Source: Rosenbergiella australiborealis (lineage in GTDB: Bacteria > Pseudomonadota > Gammaproteobacteria > Enterobacterales > Enterobacteriaceae). From it: a stretch of 64,000 nt of DNA. Location of the stretch: positions 372,001-436,000 of the forward strand of contig NZ_JABBFO010000001.1 of NCBI RefSeq assembly GCF_018494035.1, given 5' to 3'. A program made the position numbers and the translations under genes. Shown piece after piece: positions 44,697 to 53,525 of this stretch. The notes beneath the pieces were generated by a model. It ran no database searches. It was given only the letters and a program-made list of their open reading frames with translations, and was not told the DNA's origin. Position 1 is the stretch's first letter. Each line of letters starts with the position of its first letter.

Positions 44697-44752
44697 TTTG
44701 CGCTCCTTACTATGACATTGCCAATTGGCGCAAAGGATCTGAGTGGTATCGC

Positions 44753-44829
44753 CTCAAATCCCTCCGCCGGTATTAACCGGATCAGGTTCTACGGGTCTCT
44801 CTCAGCAGTTTTCACTGCACCCCGTTGAG
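44753..44829 (-). promoter_or_regulatory. TPP riboswitch (THI box) upstream of thiBPQ
   Basis: On the minus strand the conserved TPP aptamer is clear. Helix P1 pairs CTCAA with TTGAG. ACGGGGTGC comes next, then CTGAGAGAGACCCGTAGAAC, CTGATCCGGTTAATACCGG and CGGAGGGA. It lies about 57 bases before the thiB GTG. In enterobacteria such elements repress import genes when thiamine pyrophosphate is abundant, often by hiding the ribosome site. Confidence 0.96.
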
Positions 44830-44880
44830 TCAGAGCATTCTAGGTAATTATTGATTAGGAGGGAAGTAAAGATCGTTATG

Positions 44881-44911
44881 CTGTCGCGCAATATAGGAGC
44901 TTGCGCGACAG
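44881..44911 (-). terminator. Hairpin after the phospho-lyase gene
   Basis: A perfect 11-bp stem CTGTCGCGCAA/TTGCGCGACAG with a 9-base loop starts 9 bases beyond the stop of the upstream minus-strand gene. There is no long T-run, so it may terminate weakly or only protect the 3' end. The thiB promoter must lie in the 50 bases after it or further upstream. Confidence 0.6.
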
Positions 44912-44919
44912 AAGGTCGG

Positions 44920-46263
44920 TTAGTGCGTTAATTGTTGCAGTGCGTGGTCGAGGGCTCCGACCAGCCAATCAATGTCTTTCGCTTGGAATGCCAGTGGGGG
45001 GCGGAGTTTAAGGACATTTCCATAAGGTCCTGCAACTGATGTGAGGATACCTTGATCGCGCAAAGATTCTATGAGATCCAATGCCAAGGCTTTATTCGGC
45101 TTCTTACTTTCGGGGTCCGTGACCAATTCAAAACCGATAAATAATCCAGCACCGCGTATATCGCCAACACATGAATATTTTTTCTGTAAGCTACGCAGTT
45201 CTTGTAAAAGCATCGCACCCATTTCACGGCTATGTTGCTGCAAATTTTCTTCTTGAATAACTGTCAATACGGCCTGTGCCGCAGCCATTGAAACCGGGTT
45301 TCCGCCAAAAGTATTAAAATAAGGAATGTGATCGCTAAAAGAAGCTAACACATCACTTTTTGCGAACAGAGCAGAGACCGGGATACCATTCCCCATAGGT
45401 TTTCCAGTAGTTATAATATCGGGCACAACGCCGTGGCGGGCAAATCCCCAGAAGGTATCCCCGGTACGGGCAAATCCGGGTTGAACTTCATCAGCAATGA
45501 AAATCCCACCATTTTTATGCACAACCTCTATTGCTGCTTTTAAAAAGCCTGGTGGATTTGGTAACACACCGTCGGATGAGAATATAGAGTCGGCTAAAAA
45601 GCCCGCAAATTTAATTCCATTTTTCTGCATATCATCGATCTGTGCCTGAATGTGGTCAGCAAACCACTTTCCGGGATCGTTGGGTTGTAATCGGTAGAAA
45701 TCGGGAGCCGGTACAACACGGGTCGTCGAGGCGAGCGCTTGACCGCTGCCTAAAGCAGGTGAGGCACCGGATGTTAATTCACTGGTACCGTGGTAAGCCT
45801 CTTGCGTAACAATGATCCCGGTTCCACCACTGAATGATTTGGCGACTCGAATCGCGAGATCATTAGCTTCTGAACCTGTACACATGTACATCGCGCGATC
45901 GATATCATCGGGAGTAGTGGCGAGAATTGATTCGGTATAATTTAAGATATTTTCATGTAAATAGCGGGTATGAGTGTTCAGTTGCTGCATTTGTTCAGTT
46001 ACTGCTCTAATAACAGCAGGGTGGCAGTGGCCGATACTCGCGACGTTGTTATACACATCCAGATATTTACGTCCTTTGGCATCCCAGAGATATTGGCCCT
46101 CTCCTCTAACAAGGTGTACCGGGTTACGGTAAAACAAGCGATAAGATTCACCCAGTACGCGATCGCGTTTATCCGTTAATTCACGAATTTCCGGACTTAA
46201 GGCTTCGGCATGTTCAGCACGAAAACTGTTGGTATCCATTATTGTGGAACGTGTAGCCATCAT
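44920..46263 (-). CDS. Class III PLP enzyme, probable ethanolamine-phosphate phospho-lyase
   Basis: This is a fold-type I, class III aminotransferase-family protein of about 447 residues. The PLP lysine is in DIITTGKPMGNGIPV, the acidic PLP contact in IFIADEVQPGFARTG, and MCTGSEANDLAIR binds cofactor phosphate. Its wording follows the ethanolamine-phosphate / 5-phosphohydroxylysine phospho-lyase branch (mammalian ETNPPL, PHYKPL): YLDVYNNVASIGHCHP, PYFNTFGGNPVS and GDIRGAGLFIGFELV. These enzymes eliminate phosphate and ammonia instead of transaminating. The neighbouring ethanolamine-type permease and APH-fold kinase favour phosphoethanolamine as substrate, giving acetaldehyde. The start follows AAGGAG; ATG 46263 and 46260 are in tandem. 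A plain aminotransferase remains possible. Confidence 0.82.
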   Translation of the reverse strand: MMATRSTIMDTNSFRAEHAEALSPEIRELTDKRDRVLGESYRLFYRNPVHLVRGEGQYLWDAKGRKYLDVYNNVASIGHCHPAVIRAVTEQMQQLNTHTRYLHENILNYTESILATTPDDIDRAMYMCTGSEANDLAIRVAKSFSGGTGIIVTQEAYHGTSELTSGASPALGSGQALASTTRVVPAPDFYRLQPNDPGKWFADHIQAQIDDMQKNGIKFAGFLADSIFSSDGVLPNPPGFLKAAIEVVHKNGGIFIADEVQPGFARTGDTFWGFARHGVVPDIITTGKPMGNGIPVSALFAKSDVLASFSDHIPYFNTFGGNPVSMAAAQAVLTVIQEENLQQHSREMGAMLLQELRSLQKKYSCVGDIRGAGLFIGFELVTDPESKKPNKALALDLIESLRDQGILTSVAGPYGNVLKLRPPLAFQAKDIDWLVGALDHALQQLTH

Positions 46264-46335
46264 TAACTCCTTGTACTGCAATCTTAAATAATAAATAAAG
46301 GGACGGTAAGGTGTTGTCTTCCTAGGCAAAAGGCC

Positions 46336-47703
46336 TTATTTGGTGTCGACAGTTGTCAGTCTCAGTGACGGGCTTGATTGACGTCTTACTTTAGTGGTTA
46401 AGAAATAGAGGTAGCCGACTACCATTAATCCGATAAATAGAGCACCGATCACCGGGTTGAACCATAACATGGTGATAAAACAGAGAACTGACAGCAGTAG
46501 AGCGATTCCGGGAATCCAAGGATAACCTGGGGCACGATAACTACGCTCAAGTAGCGGGGCCGTTTTACGCAAGCGAAAAAGACTTAACATACTCATGATA
46601 TACATGACGTTCGCACCAAAAACGGCCATAGTGATCATGGCAGCCGTGAGACTCATTCCCTGTAATGTCATCCCATCATTTAGGATAATGATCATACCAA
46701 TAATGCCCCCCACAATAATTGCACGGTGTGGAGTTTGGAAACGATTAAGTTGACTCAGCGATGCAGGAAGATACCCACTGCGTGATAGTGCAAAAAATTG
46801 ACGTGAATAACCGAGAATAATGCCATGAAAACTGGCAATCAATCCGAAGAGCCCAATCCAAACCAGCATGTGCATCCAAGAAGAGTGCTCACCAACGATC
46901 ATTTTCATCGCTTGCGGGAGTGGATCGTTGATTCCAGATAATACTCGCCAATCTCCAGCTCCTCCGGCAAACAGCATGACACCTAGAGCTAAAAAGACTA
47001 AGGTTAAAATCCCTGTAATATAGGCGATAGGAATGGTTTTTTTAGGGTTTTTAGCCTCTTCTGCTGCCATTGCAGCCCCTTCAATGGCGAGGAAAAACCA
47101 GATAGCAAACGGAATCGCAGCAAATATACCGGGAAGTGCAGCCATCGAAAAATGGTCATGGCCAGCCCAGCCATGAGCAGTAAAATGACTGAGGCTAAAG
47201 CCCGGAGATACCACGCCCATAAATACGAGCAGTTCAAAAACAGCCAGTACGGTGACCACCAGTTCAAACATGGCCGCAAGTTTTACGCCAAGAATGTTTA
47301 GGCCCATAAATACGAGGTATGCGCCCAAGGCAGCATATTTGGGGTCGAGGGTGGGAAACTGAATATTTAAATAGGCACCAATTGCCATCGCGATAGCCGG
47401 AGGGGCAAAAACGAACTCAATTAAGGTGGCAAGGCCTGCGATGAGTCCACCAGTATCACCAAAGGCAGCACGACTATATGAAAAAGGACCACCAGCTTGC
47501 GGTATTGCGGTAGTAAGTTCGGTAAAACTGAAGATGAAGCAGGTGTACATAATTGCAATGATAAGTGTCGTCACTAAAAACCCTAGGGTGCCTGCAACCC
47601 CCCAGCCATAGCTCCAGCCAAAATACTCTCCTGATATGACAAGTCCTACGGCAATACCCCACAAGTGGAGAGCACCGAGTGTCGGTTTTAATGTTTTTAT
47701 CAT
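46336..47703 (-). CDS. Ethanolamine-type APC permease
   Basis: This is an inner-membrane APC-superfamily transporter of 455 residues with about 12 hydrophobic helices. The N-terminal helix region GLVISGEYFGWSYGWG and then FIFSFTELTTAIPQAGGPF and GLATLIEFVFAPPAIAMAIG are the wording of the ethanolamine permease (EAT) branch known from Pseudomonas, distinct from generic amino-acid permeases. The start at 47703 gives MIKTLKPTLGALHLWG. The frame is open to 47841, but that part runs through the divergent operator region. The phospho-lyase gene follows after 72 bases without a terminator, so the two are probably one operon. Confidence 0.85.
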   Translation of the reverse strand: MIKTLKPTLGALHLWGIAVGLVISGEYFGWSYGWGVAGTLGFLVTTLIIAIMYTCFIFSFTELTTAIPQAGGPFSYSRAAFGDTGGLIAGLATLIEFVFAPPAIAMAIGAYLNIQFPTLDPKYAALGAYLVFMGLNILGVKLAAMFELVVTVLAVFELLVFMGVVSPGFSLSHFTAHGWAGHDHFSMAALPGIFAAIPFAIWFFLAIEGAAMAAEEAKNPKKTIPIAYITGILTLVFLALGVMLFAGGAGDWRVLSGINDPLPQAMKMIVGEHSSWMHMLVWIGLFGLIASFHGIILGYSRQFFALSRSGYLPASLSQLNRFQTPHRAIIVGGIIGMIIILNDGMTLQGMSLTAAMITMAVFGANVMYIMSMLSLFRLRKTAPLLERSYRAPGYPWIPGIALLLSVLCFITMLWFNPVIGALFIGLMVVGYLYFLTTKVRRQSSPSLRLTTVDTK

Positions 47704-47785
47704 AGTGAACCCCGTTAGCATTATGTTGAATATCGTCGAAGGTGAATGACTCACTAAGAAAGATAATGCAGTGACTAAAGGGGAT

Positions 47786-47870
47786 AAACTTGACCGTAGA
47801 GAACAGTTTATTGTCGTTAACGGTAAAATAACCGGCCACATGGAATAATTTGTTCTCTGCGGTCAACTTT
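47786..47870. promoter_or_regulatory. Paired inverted operator between permease and kinase genes
   Basis: Two 27-base copies in inverted orientation, 47786-47812 and 47844-47870, agree at 23 of 27 positions. The core is TTGACCGnAGAGAACA. Their midpoint (47828) is exactly half-way between the permease start (47703) and the kinase start (47953). This suggests one regulator acting on both divergent promoters, perhaps the AraC-type protein encoded at 49101. Confidence 0.7.
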
Positions 47871-47952
47871 TACTATTTTCTCGTCAAGCTCAGGTTTGCA
47901 CTCTAATAGATGCTAGGTCCCAAGTTAGAGTCTTAATACCGTTTAGGAGCAG

Positions 47953-48972
47953 ATGATGAGTGTTAAACAATATGATGACCTTGACCAAGCGGTACTCATG
48001 CATATCGCCAATTGTGTCGTGCAGGCCTACCCACAACTTAACGCCGCGCAAATCCGTTTGCTTTGCCGTTCAGAGAATGCAACCTTTCTAGTAACCGCAC
48101 AGGGTAAGCGTTATGCCTTACGTTTACATCGCGGTAACTATCACGATAAGGCCGCGATTGAAAGCGAACTATTATGGCTTGATGCACTCCGGGAAGAAGG
48201 CCTTCAAGTCCCGGAAGCTTTGTTCGATGGAACAGGAAAACGTATCCAAACCTACGTTTTGTCGGCGAATGAGCAACGACACGCTGTTATTTTTCACTGG
48301 ATTGCCGGTGAGATGCCGACCAGCGAGGTTTCAGTGAGTGCTTTTCGTCAACTCGGCGAAATTACTGCACGTTTGCACCAGCATAGTCGTCAATGGCAAC
48401 GACCAGAAGGATTTCAGCGCCTCGCTTGGGATCATGCTTCAATGGTAAGTGCTTCAAGTCACTGGGGAGATTGGCGTGATATCACTGATATGTCATCGAA
48501 TGACCATCAGTTATTAGAAAGTGTACTCGACGATGTTCAAGCTAAACTCACTCGTTATGGAAAACGAGGCGAACGCTTCGGACTGATCCATGCCGATCTG
48601 CGGTTAACAAATTTATTAATAGAGCATGGTGAGACACGAGTCATTGATTTTGATGATTGCGGTTTTGGGTGGTACTTACATGATTTAGCCGCGGCTATCA
48701 GTTTTGTCGAACACCATGCGAATGCCCCATTGTGGGTAGAAAATTGGATTGAGGGCTATCAAAAAATTTGCACGCTTAGTGACGAGGATTTTGCCATTCT
48801 ACCGGCGCTGTTTATCCAACGTCGAGTACAACTAACAGCTTGGCTGGCATCGCATCACGAGACAGAAATGGCGAAGAGTGTGGCGAACGGCTGGTCAAGC
48901 CAAACGGTGGCACTCTGCCGGACTTATTTGGACGGTAAGCATCTACCAATCGGTGGCGGTATGCACTACTAA
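47953..48972 (+). CDS. APH-fold small-molecule kinase, probable ethanolamine kinase
   Basis: This is a 339-residue phosphotransferase of the APH/choline-kinase fold. The catalytic loop is FGLIHADLRLTNLL (HxDxxxxN) near residue 212 and the metal-binding Asp is in RVIDFDDCGFGWYLHDLA near 235. The N-lobe has a nucleotide strand ENATFLVTAQGKRYALRLHR with the ATP-binding Lys/Arg region. The fold also includes homoserine, hydroxylysine and aminoglycoside kinases. Divergent pairing with an ethanolamine-type permease and an ETNPPL-like lyase points to ethanolamine (or a related amino alcohol) as substrate. Two ATGs are in tandem (47953, 47956) after AGGAG. Substrate by context only. Confidence 0.78.
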   Translation: MMSVKQYDDLDQAVLMHIANCVVQAYPQLNAAQIRLLCRSENATFLVTAQGKRYALRLHRGNYHDKAAIESELLWLDALREEGLQVPEALFDGTGKRIQTYVLSANEQRHAVIFHWIAGEMPTSEVSVSAFRQLGEITARLHQHSRQWQRPEGFQRLAWDHASMVSASSHWGDWRDITDMSSNDHQLLESVLDDVQAKLTRYGKRGERFGLIHADLRLTNLLIEHGETRVIDFDDCGFGWYLHDLAAAISFVEHHANAPLWVENWIEGYQKICTLSDEDFAILPALFIQRRVQLTAWLASHHETEMAKSVANGWSSQTVALCRTYLDGKHLPIGGGMHY

Positions 48973-49100
48973 GAAGCAGATTGGGGGTTGGTTTATGAAT
49001 GAAATGTATTGATAGACTGATTTTTAAAGATTTTATTTTTGGTATGAAACTTGCTGACTGAATAACGAATTTTATTAATCTTTCTTTTGAGGTCAGTACG

Positions 49101-50168
49101 ATGCCATCACTCTTCTCAATGTCTCATCAGGCTGTTCATCATGGCGTACTGGCAGCCGCTGCCAGTGGCCTGAGCCAATTTATTGCCCAGCAGGGTGGGG
49201 ATGTCGATCGCGTTTTTGGGATGAGTGGAATAAACCCAGAGCTGCTCGGCAATCCCACGATGAGTTTGAGTTTGGTTAATTATTGCCGTGTGATGGAGGT
49301 CGCTGCTAAAAATTCAGGTATTGATAATTTTGGACTTTATTATGGTAAGCAGTTTAAACCCCAATCTCTTGGCTTGATTGGTTACATAGGGATCTGCTCT
49401 GAAAATGTTGAGCATGCATTACGTAACGTTGTCCGTGCATTTCCTTATCACCAACATGACACACTGGTACAGCTTGTCGATAAAGGTGATTGTTGGCAAC
49501 TGCACTATCAAGTCCGACATGGTGCAATTTTACAGCGGCGGCAAGATGCTGAATTAACACTATGTATGTTTTTAAACCTTATTCGTCATGCTCTTGGGGG
49601 GAGTTGGTCACCACGTGAAGTGCATTTCGAGCATCCTCGTCCTGCTGCTTGGCATGAGCACTGTAAAATTTTTGACGCGCCTATCTGGTTTGAACAACCG
49701 ACGAATTGTTTAGTGATCCCTAAGAACGATGGTTACCGTATGATGCCAGACAGTGACCCTATACTATTAACGGTCACGCAAGATGCTATCCGCCAATTAA
49801 ATTGTCAGGCATTACATCAACCTCTGATTGATCAAATTAGAGCACAAGTACAACTCGCTATTGGTCAGGGTGAACCGGAGCTTGAACGGGTGGCCGATCA
49901 AGTTAATATGACCCCTTGGTCACTTCAGCGTCGTTTACGTCAGGAAGGATTAAGTTTTTCAGCTATGGTTGACAAAGTACGCAGCGAAATGGCCTTAAGC
50001 TACCTTGAACAGCGTCAATTGTCGGTCACTGATATGGCGTTATTACTTGGTTATTCGGAAGTTAGTGCTTTTTCACGGGCGTGCAAACGCTGGTTTGGGA
50101 CCAGTCCGCGTCAGTGGCGACAGGCTCAACGAGAAATGCATTTTGATCATGTTTCGATGACAGGCTAA
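49101..50168 (+). CDS. AraC-family transcriptional regulator
   Basis: This is a 355-residue regulator. The N-terminal part (about 15-210) matches the arabinose-binding-like effector domain type found in OruR and similar AraC proteins (SGLSQFIAQQGGDVDRVF, SLGLIGYIGICSENVEHALRN). The C-terminal 100 residues form an AraC/XylS double helix-turn-helix with LERVADQVNMTPWSLQRRLRQEG and the signature LLLGYSEVSAFSRACKRWFGTSPRQWR. It follows the kinase by 128 bases on the same strand, with a possible own promoter (TTGATA at 49009-49014). Its likely targets are the divergent ethanolamine-type genes; that link is inferred from position. Confidence 0.88.
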   Translation: MPSLFSMSHQAVHHGVLAAAASGLSQFIAQQGGDVDRVFGMSGINPELLGNPTMSLSLVNYCRVMEVAAKNSGIDNFGLYYGKQFKPQSLGLIGYIGICSENVEHALRNVVRAFPYHQHDTLVQLVDKGDCWQLHYQVRHGAILQRRQDAELTLCMFLNLIRHALGGSWSPREVHFEHPRPAAWHEHCKIFDAPIWFEQPTNCLVIPKNDGYRMMPDSDPILLTVTQDAIRQLNCQALHQPLIDQIRAQVQLAIGQGEPELERVADQVNMTPWSLQRRLRQEGLSFSAMVDKVRSEMALSYLEQRQLSVTDMALLLGYSEVSAFSRACKRWFGTSPRQWRQAQREMHFDHVSMTG

Positions 50169-50241
50169 CTGCTATGATAACCGGTACCTTTTGACCCATA
50201 TCTCGCTAAAATGAGGTATATCAGTTTGAATTAGGCCTATC

Positions 50242-51426
50242 ATGCAACCTTATATCCCTCCTTCTCCAAAAGGGAATAACCCTGTTTTTATGATGTTTCT
50301 GCTGGTCACTTTTTTTGTTAGCATCGCGGGCGCTCTGCAATCTCCGACGCTGAGCCTTTTCCTTAGCCAAGAGCTCAAAGCTAAACCTTTCATGGTGGGC
50401 TTATTCTTTACGATTAATGCCGTCACAGGAATTATCATTAGTTTTATTCTGGCAAAACGTTCAGATAGCCAAGGCGACCGCCGCAATCTTTTGATGTTCT
50501 GCTGCGTAATGGCAATAGCGAATGCGCTAATGTTCGCCTTTGTTCGCCAATATTGGTTACTGATTACCCTTGGGCTAATACTCTCAGCATTGGCCAGCGT
50601 AGTGATACCGCAACTCTTTGCATTAGCACGGGAATACGCAGATCGTACCGGGCGAGAAGTTGTGATGTTCAGTTCAATAATGCGCACACAAATATCGCTA
50701 GCATGGGTGATCGGCCCTCCCATTTCCTTCGCACTGGCGCTTAACTACGGTTTTATTACTCTATATTTTGTTGCGGCAGCCTTATTTCTGTTCGCACTCA
50801 TTTTAATCAAAACAACGTTACCTTCCGTTACCCGTATCTATCCGGCAGAAGATCTGGCTAAAAGCGCGGTCAGTGGTTGGAAAAGGGCGGATGTACGTTT
50901 GCTGTTCATTGCCTCGGTATTAATGTGGATATGTAACTTGATGTATATCATTGATATGCCTCTTTATATTAGCCAGCGCTTAGGTATGCCAGAAAGTTTT
51001 GCTGGCGTACTGATGGGAACTGCCGCAGGGCTTGAAATTCCAGTCATGCTACTGGCGGGCTATCTTGCTAAGAAGTTTGGTAAACGGTTATTGGTCATTA
51101 TTGCTGCCGTTTGTGGGCTGCTCTTCTATCCTTCAATGTTGCTATTTACCCATCAAATTGGCTTGTTAGTGGTTCAATTGCTGAATGCGGTGTTTATCGG
51201 GATTGTGGCCGGATTAGTTATGCTGTGGTTTCAAGACTTAATGCCCGGTAAAGCCGGGGCGGCAACGACGTTATTTACCAACTCCGTTTCGACAGGAATG
51301 ATTTTCGCCGGTCTGTTTCAAGGTGTATTAAGTGATTGGTTCGGTCATCAAGCCATTTACATGCTAGCGACGGTATTAATGGTGATGGCATTGGTATTGC
51401 TTATAAGGGTAAAGGAAAAAGTGTAA
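50242..51426 (+). CDS. setA: Sugar efflux transporter, SetA/SetB family
   Basis: This is a 12-helix MFS exporter of 394 residues in the Set family, which expels sugars and sugar analogues. Close wording to E. coli SetA includes VAGALQSPTLSLFLS-like and LAKRSDSQGDRRNLLMFCC near the loop 2-3 motif, QLFALAREYADRTGREVVM and LWFQDLMPGKAGAATTLFT. E. coli setA also lies between thiB and leuD, which favours the setA name over setB. The E. coli partners sgrR and the SgrS/SgrT RNA are not seen upstream; the 73-base gap is too short for SgrS. Confidence 0.85.
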   Translation: MQPYIPPSPKGNNPVFMMFLLVTFFVSIAGALQSPTLSLFLSQELKAKPFMVGLFFTINAVTGIIISFILAKRSDSQGDRRNLLMFCCVMAIANALMFAFVRQYWLLITLGLILSALASVVIPQLFALAREYADRTGREVVMFSSIMRTQISLAWVIGPPISFALALNYGFITLYFVAAALFLFALILIKTTLPSVTRIYPAEDLAKSAVSGWKRADVRLLFIASVLMWICNLMYIIDMPLYISQRLGMPESFAGVLMGTAAGLEIPVMLLAGYLAKKFGKRLLVIIAAVCGLLFYPSMLLFTHQIGLLVVQLLNAVFIGIVAGLVMLWFQDLMPGKAGAATTLFTNSVSTGMIFAGLFQGVLSDWFGHQAIYMLATVLMVMALVLLIRVKEKV

Positions 51427-51431
51427 GAAAG

Positions 51432-51450
51432 CGGGGAGCAATGCTCCCCG
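51432..51450. terminator. Convergent hairpin between setA and the MscM-type gene
   Basis: The perfect stem CGGGGAGC/GCTCCCCG with a 3-base loop starts 6 bases after the setA stop and ends 6 bases before the stop of the opposite gene. There is no T-run on the plus strand and a T-rich stretch on the minus strand. Confidence 0.65.
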
Positions 51451-51456
51451 ATAGCC

Positions 51457-52719
51457 TTAGTCTAGCGAGTGACCACGGTTAGGCGCTAATGAACGAATAT
51501 CCGCACTGGTCGGTGATTGATGGACTCGCAAACCAAAAGCCGGTAAGGCTGCATAAATATAGTCAAAGATATCACTTTGAATCGCTTCGTACTCTGCCCA
51601 GATAACGGTATTAGTAAAAGCATAAATCTCAATAGGTTGACCATGATCGGCCGGCGCTAATTGGCGAACCATTAAGGTCATATCTTGACGAATTTTAGGA
51701 TGCGATTTTAGCCAGCTTTCGAGCCAAACTCGAAAAGTACCAATATTAGTGAGGGCTCGGTGATTCAGCAGCGAAGCGCTATCGACCCCTTGTTGTGCAT
51801 TCCACTCGCTAATTTCCTGCTGCTTATCTCCTAAATAGGGAGTAAGTAAGCGTGCTTGCGCGAGCTGTTCAATTTCCGTCTGAGAGAGAAAGTGGATACT
51901 GGTTGTATCGATATTCACGCTACGTTTGATTCGCCGTCCGCCCGATTCAGACATACCTCGCCAATTTTTAAATGAATCAGAAATTAACGCATAAGCTGGA
52001 ATGGTGACGATAGTTTTGTCCCAATTATGGACTTTGACCGTAGTTAAATTAATATCGATTACTGCCCCATCGGCGCCATATTTGGGCATATCTAACCAGT
52101 CACCAATCTTAAGCATATCGTTGGCAGAGAGTTGAATACCCGCGACAAGCCCGAGGATGGGATCGCGAAAAACGAGCATTAATACGGCAGTCATTGCGCC
52201 TAATCCGGTCAATAAACTGCCAGGTGATTTCCCTAATAGCAAAGAGATCATCAAGACGACGACCAAAATAGCCATGATTAATTTAATACTTTGAACAATT
52301 CCCCGTAATGGAATTTGTTGGGCAAATGCGCTTTTTGATGTAATCGCTTGAATAACATCCAGCAATGAAAAACCGATCAATAAGCATAATAGCATCATCC
52401 ACAGCTGGCAAAGGGTGGTTAGCGCGGTGAAGAGTATACTGTGGGGATCAAAGAGTAGCTGTAAAAGTAACTGAAAGAGTACAGCCTGTAATAACCAGGT
52501 TGCGCGGTTAAACAGTAAATGTTTAAACAGCGATTTAGACCAAAGATGTGGGCTTTTATCAGACTGTTTTTTTAAAATAGGTAATAAGACTTTATGTAGC
52601 AGAACATGGATGACTAAACACAGCCCCCCCATTGCGGCTAACATTATTAAGGTAGCGATAATATCGGTATAGCGGGTTAGGCCGTATGCCTGAAGCCAAT
52701 GTTGTAGAGAGAGTTGCAT
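51457..52719 (-). CDS. mscM: Miniconductance mechanosensitive channel, YbdG/MscM type
   Basis: This MscS-superfamily inner-membrane channel of 420 residues has about five hydrophobic helices in the first 180 residues. The pore and beta domain follow with [30 protein letters not shown] sequence near 165-190, then [18 protein letters not shown] and [20 protein letters not shown]. It resembles E. coli YbdG closely across its length (415 residues) up to the end with [16 protein letters not shown]. It relieves osmotic downshock. ATG 52719 fits the ribosome site (AGGAT) better than 52725. E. coli ybdG lies far from this neighbourhood. Confidence 0.9.
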   Translation of the reverse strand: MQLSLQHWLQAYGLTRYTDIIATLIMLAAMGGLCLVIHVLLHKVLLPILKKQSDKSPHLWSKSLFKHLLFNRATWLLQAVLFQLLLQLLFDPHSILFTALTTLCQLWMMLLCLLIGFSLLDVIQAITSKSAFAQQIPLRGIVQSIKLIMAILVVVLMISLLLGKSPGSLLTGLGAMTAVLMLVFRDPILGLVAGIQLSANDMLKIGDWLDMPKYGADGAVIDINLTTVKVHNWDKTIVTIPAYALISDSFKNWRGMSESGGRRIKRSVNIDTTSIHFLSQTEIEQLAQARLLTPYLGDKQQEISEWNAQQGVDSASLLNHRALTNIGTFRVWLESWLKSHPKIRQDMTLMVRQLAPADHGQPIEIYAFTNTVIWAEYEAIQSDIFDYIYAALPAFGLRVHQSPTSADIRSLAPNRGHSLD

Positions 52720-52804
52720 AATCATCCTAGAAACCGCAACGATTTAAAGAGCGGAAGAACAGTCGAGTAAAGATTACCCCCTAACGTCTTAGGGGGCAAC
52801 GCAG

Positions 52805-53407
52805 TTAAAGTTTACCTGCGTTTTGTGACAGATATTTGGCAACGCCTTCTGGTGAAGCACCCATACCTTCTTTACCTTTTTCCCATTGCGCCGGGCATAC
52901 TTCGCCATGCGTTTCATGGAATTGTAGTGCATCAACCATACGTAACATTTCATCGATATTACGTCCTAATGGCAAGTCGTTGACGACTTGATGGCGTACG
53001 ACACCTTCTTTGTCGATTAAGAATGAGCCGCGCAGTGCAACACCGGCTTCAGGATGTTCAATACCGTAGGCTTGTTGAATTTCGCGCTTAATATCTGCGA
53101 CCATCGCATATTGAACGTTACCGATACCGCCGTTTTCGATAGGGGTATTACGCCATGCGTTGTGAACGAATTCAGAATCGAAGGAGACGCCAACGACTTC
53201 CACGCCGCGTTCTTTAAAGTCAGCATAACGCTTATCAAAAGCAATCAGTTCTGATGGACAGACGAACGTAAAGTCCATCGGCCAGAAAAAGAGTACGGCA
53301 GGTTTGCCGGCAATGTGTTCATGGAAATTAAACTTCTCAACAATTTCACCATTACCTAAAACTGCTGCGGCGGTAAAATCAGGGGCTGAACGGGTCACAA
53401 GTACCAT
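52805..53407 (-). CDS. Typical 2-Cys peroxiredoxin (AhpC/TSA family)
   Basis: This 200-residue cytosolic peroxidase reduces peroxides through cysteine thiols. The peroxidatic Cys is in DFTFVCPSELIAFD near residue 50, the resolving Cys in THGEVCPAQWEKG near residue 170, and a C-terminal GG-less YL-type extension is present. Its sequence is the Prx1-like peroxiredoxin C type common beside acpH in Erwinia, Serratia and Yersinia relatives, not the E. coli AhpC partnered by AhpF. The reductant is probably thioredoxin. A GGAG site precedes the ATG. No ahpF lies nearby. Confidence 0.92.
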   Translation of the reverse strand: MVLVTRSAPDFTAAAVLGNGEIVEKFNFHEHIAGKPAVLFFWPMDFTFVCPSELIAFDKRYADFKERGVEVVGVSFDSEFVHNAWRNTPIENGGIGNVQYAMVADIKREIQQAYGIEHPEAGVALRGSFLIDKEGVVRHQVVNDLPLGRNIDEMLRMVDALQFHETHGEVCPAQWEKGKEGMGASPEGVAKYLSQNAGKL

Positions 53408-53525
53408 ACATACTCCAAGTATTAATGAATAAAATCGTTTAAGGATCCCGCTACGATTTTGCGCAGGGGATCTCGTCTCTCACTCTGCTCAGGCAGTGTA
53501 TCAGAACCGAATCAGTCGCGGGGGG

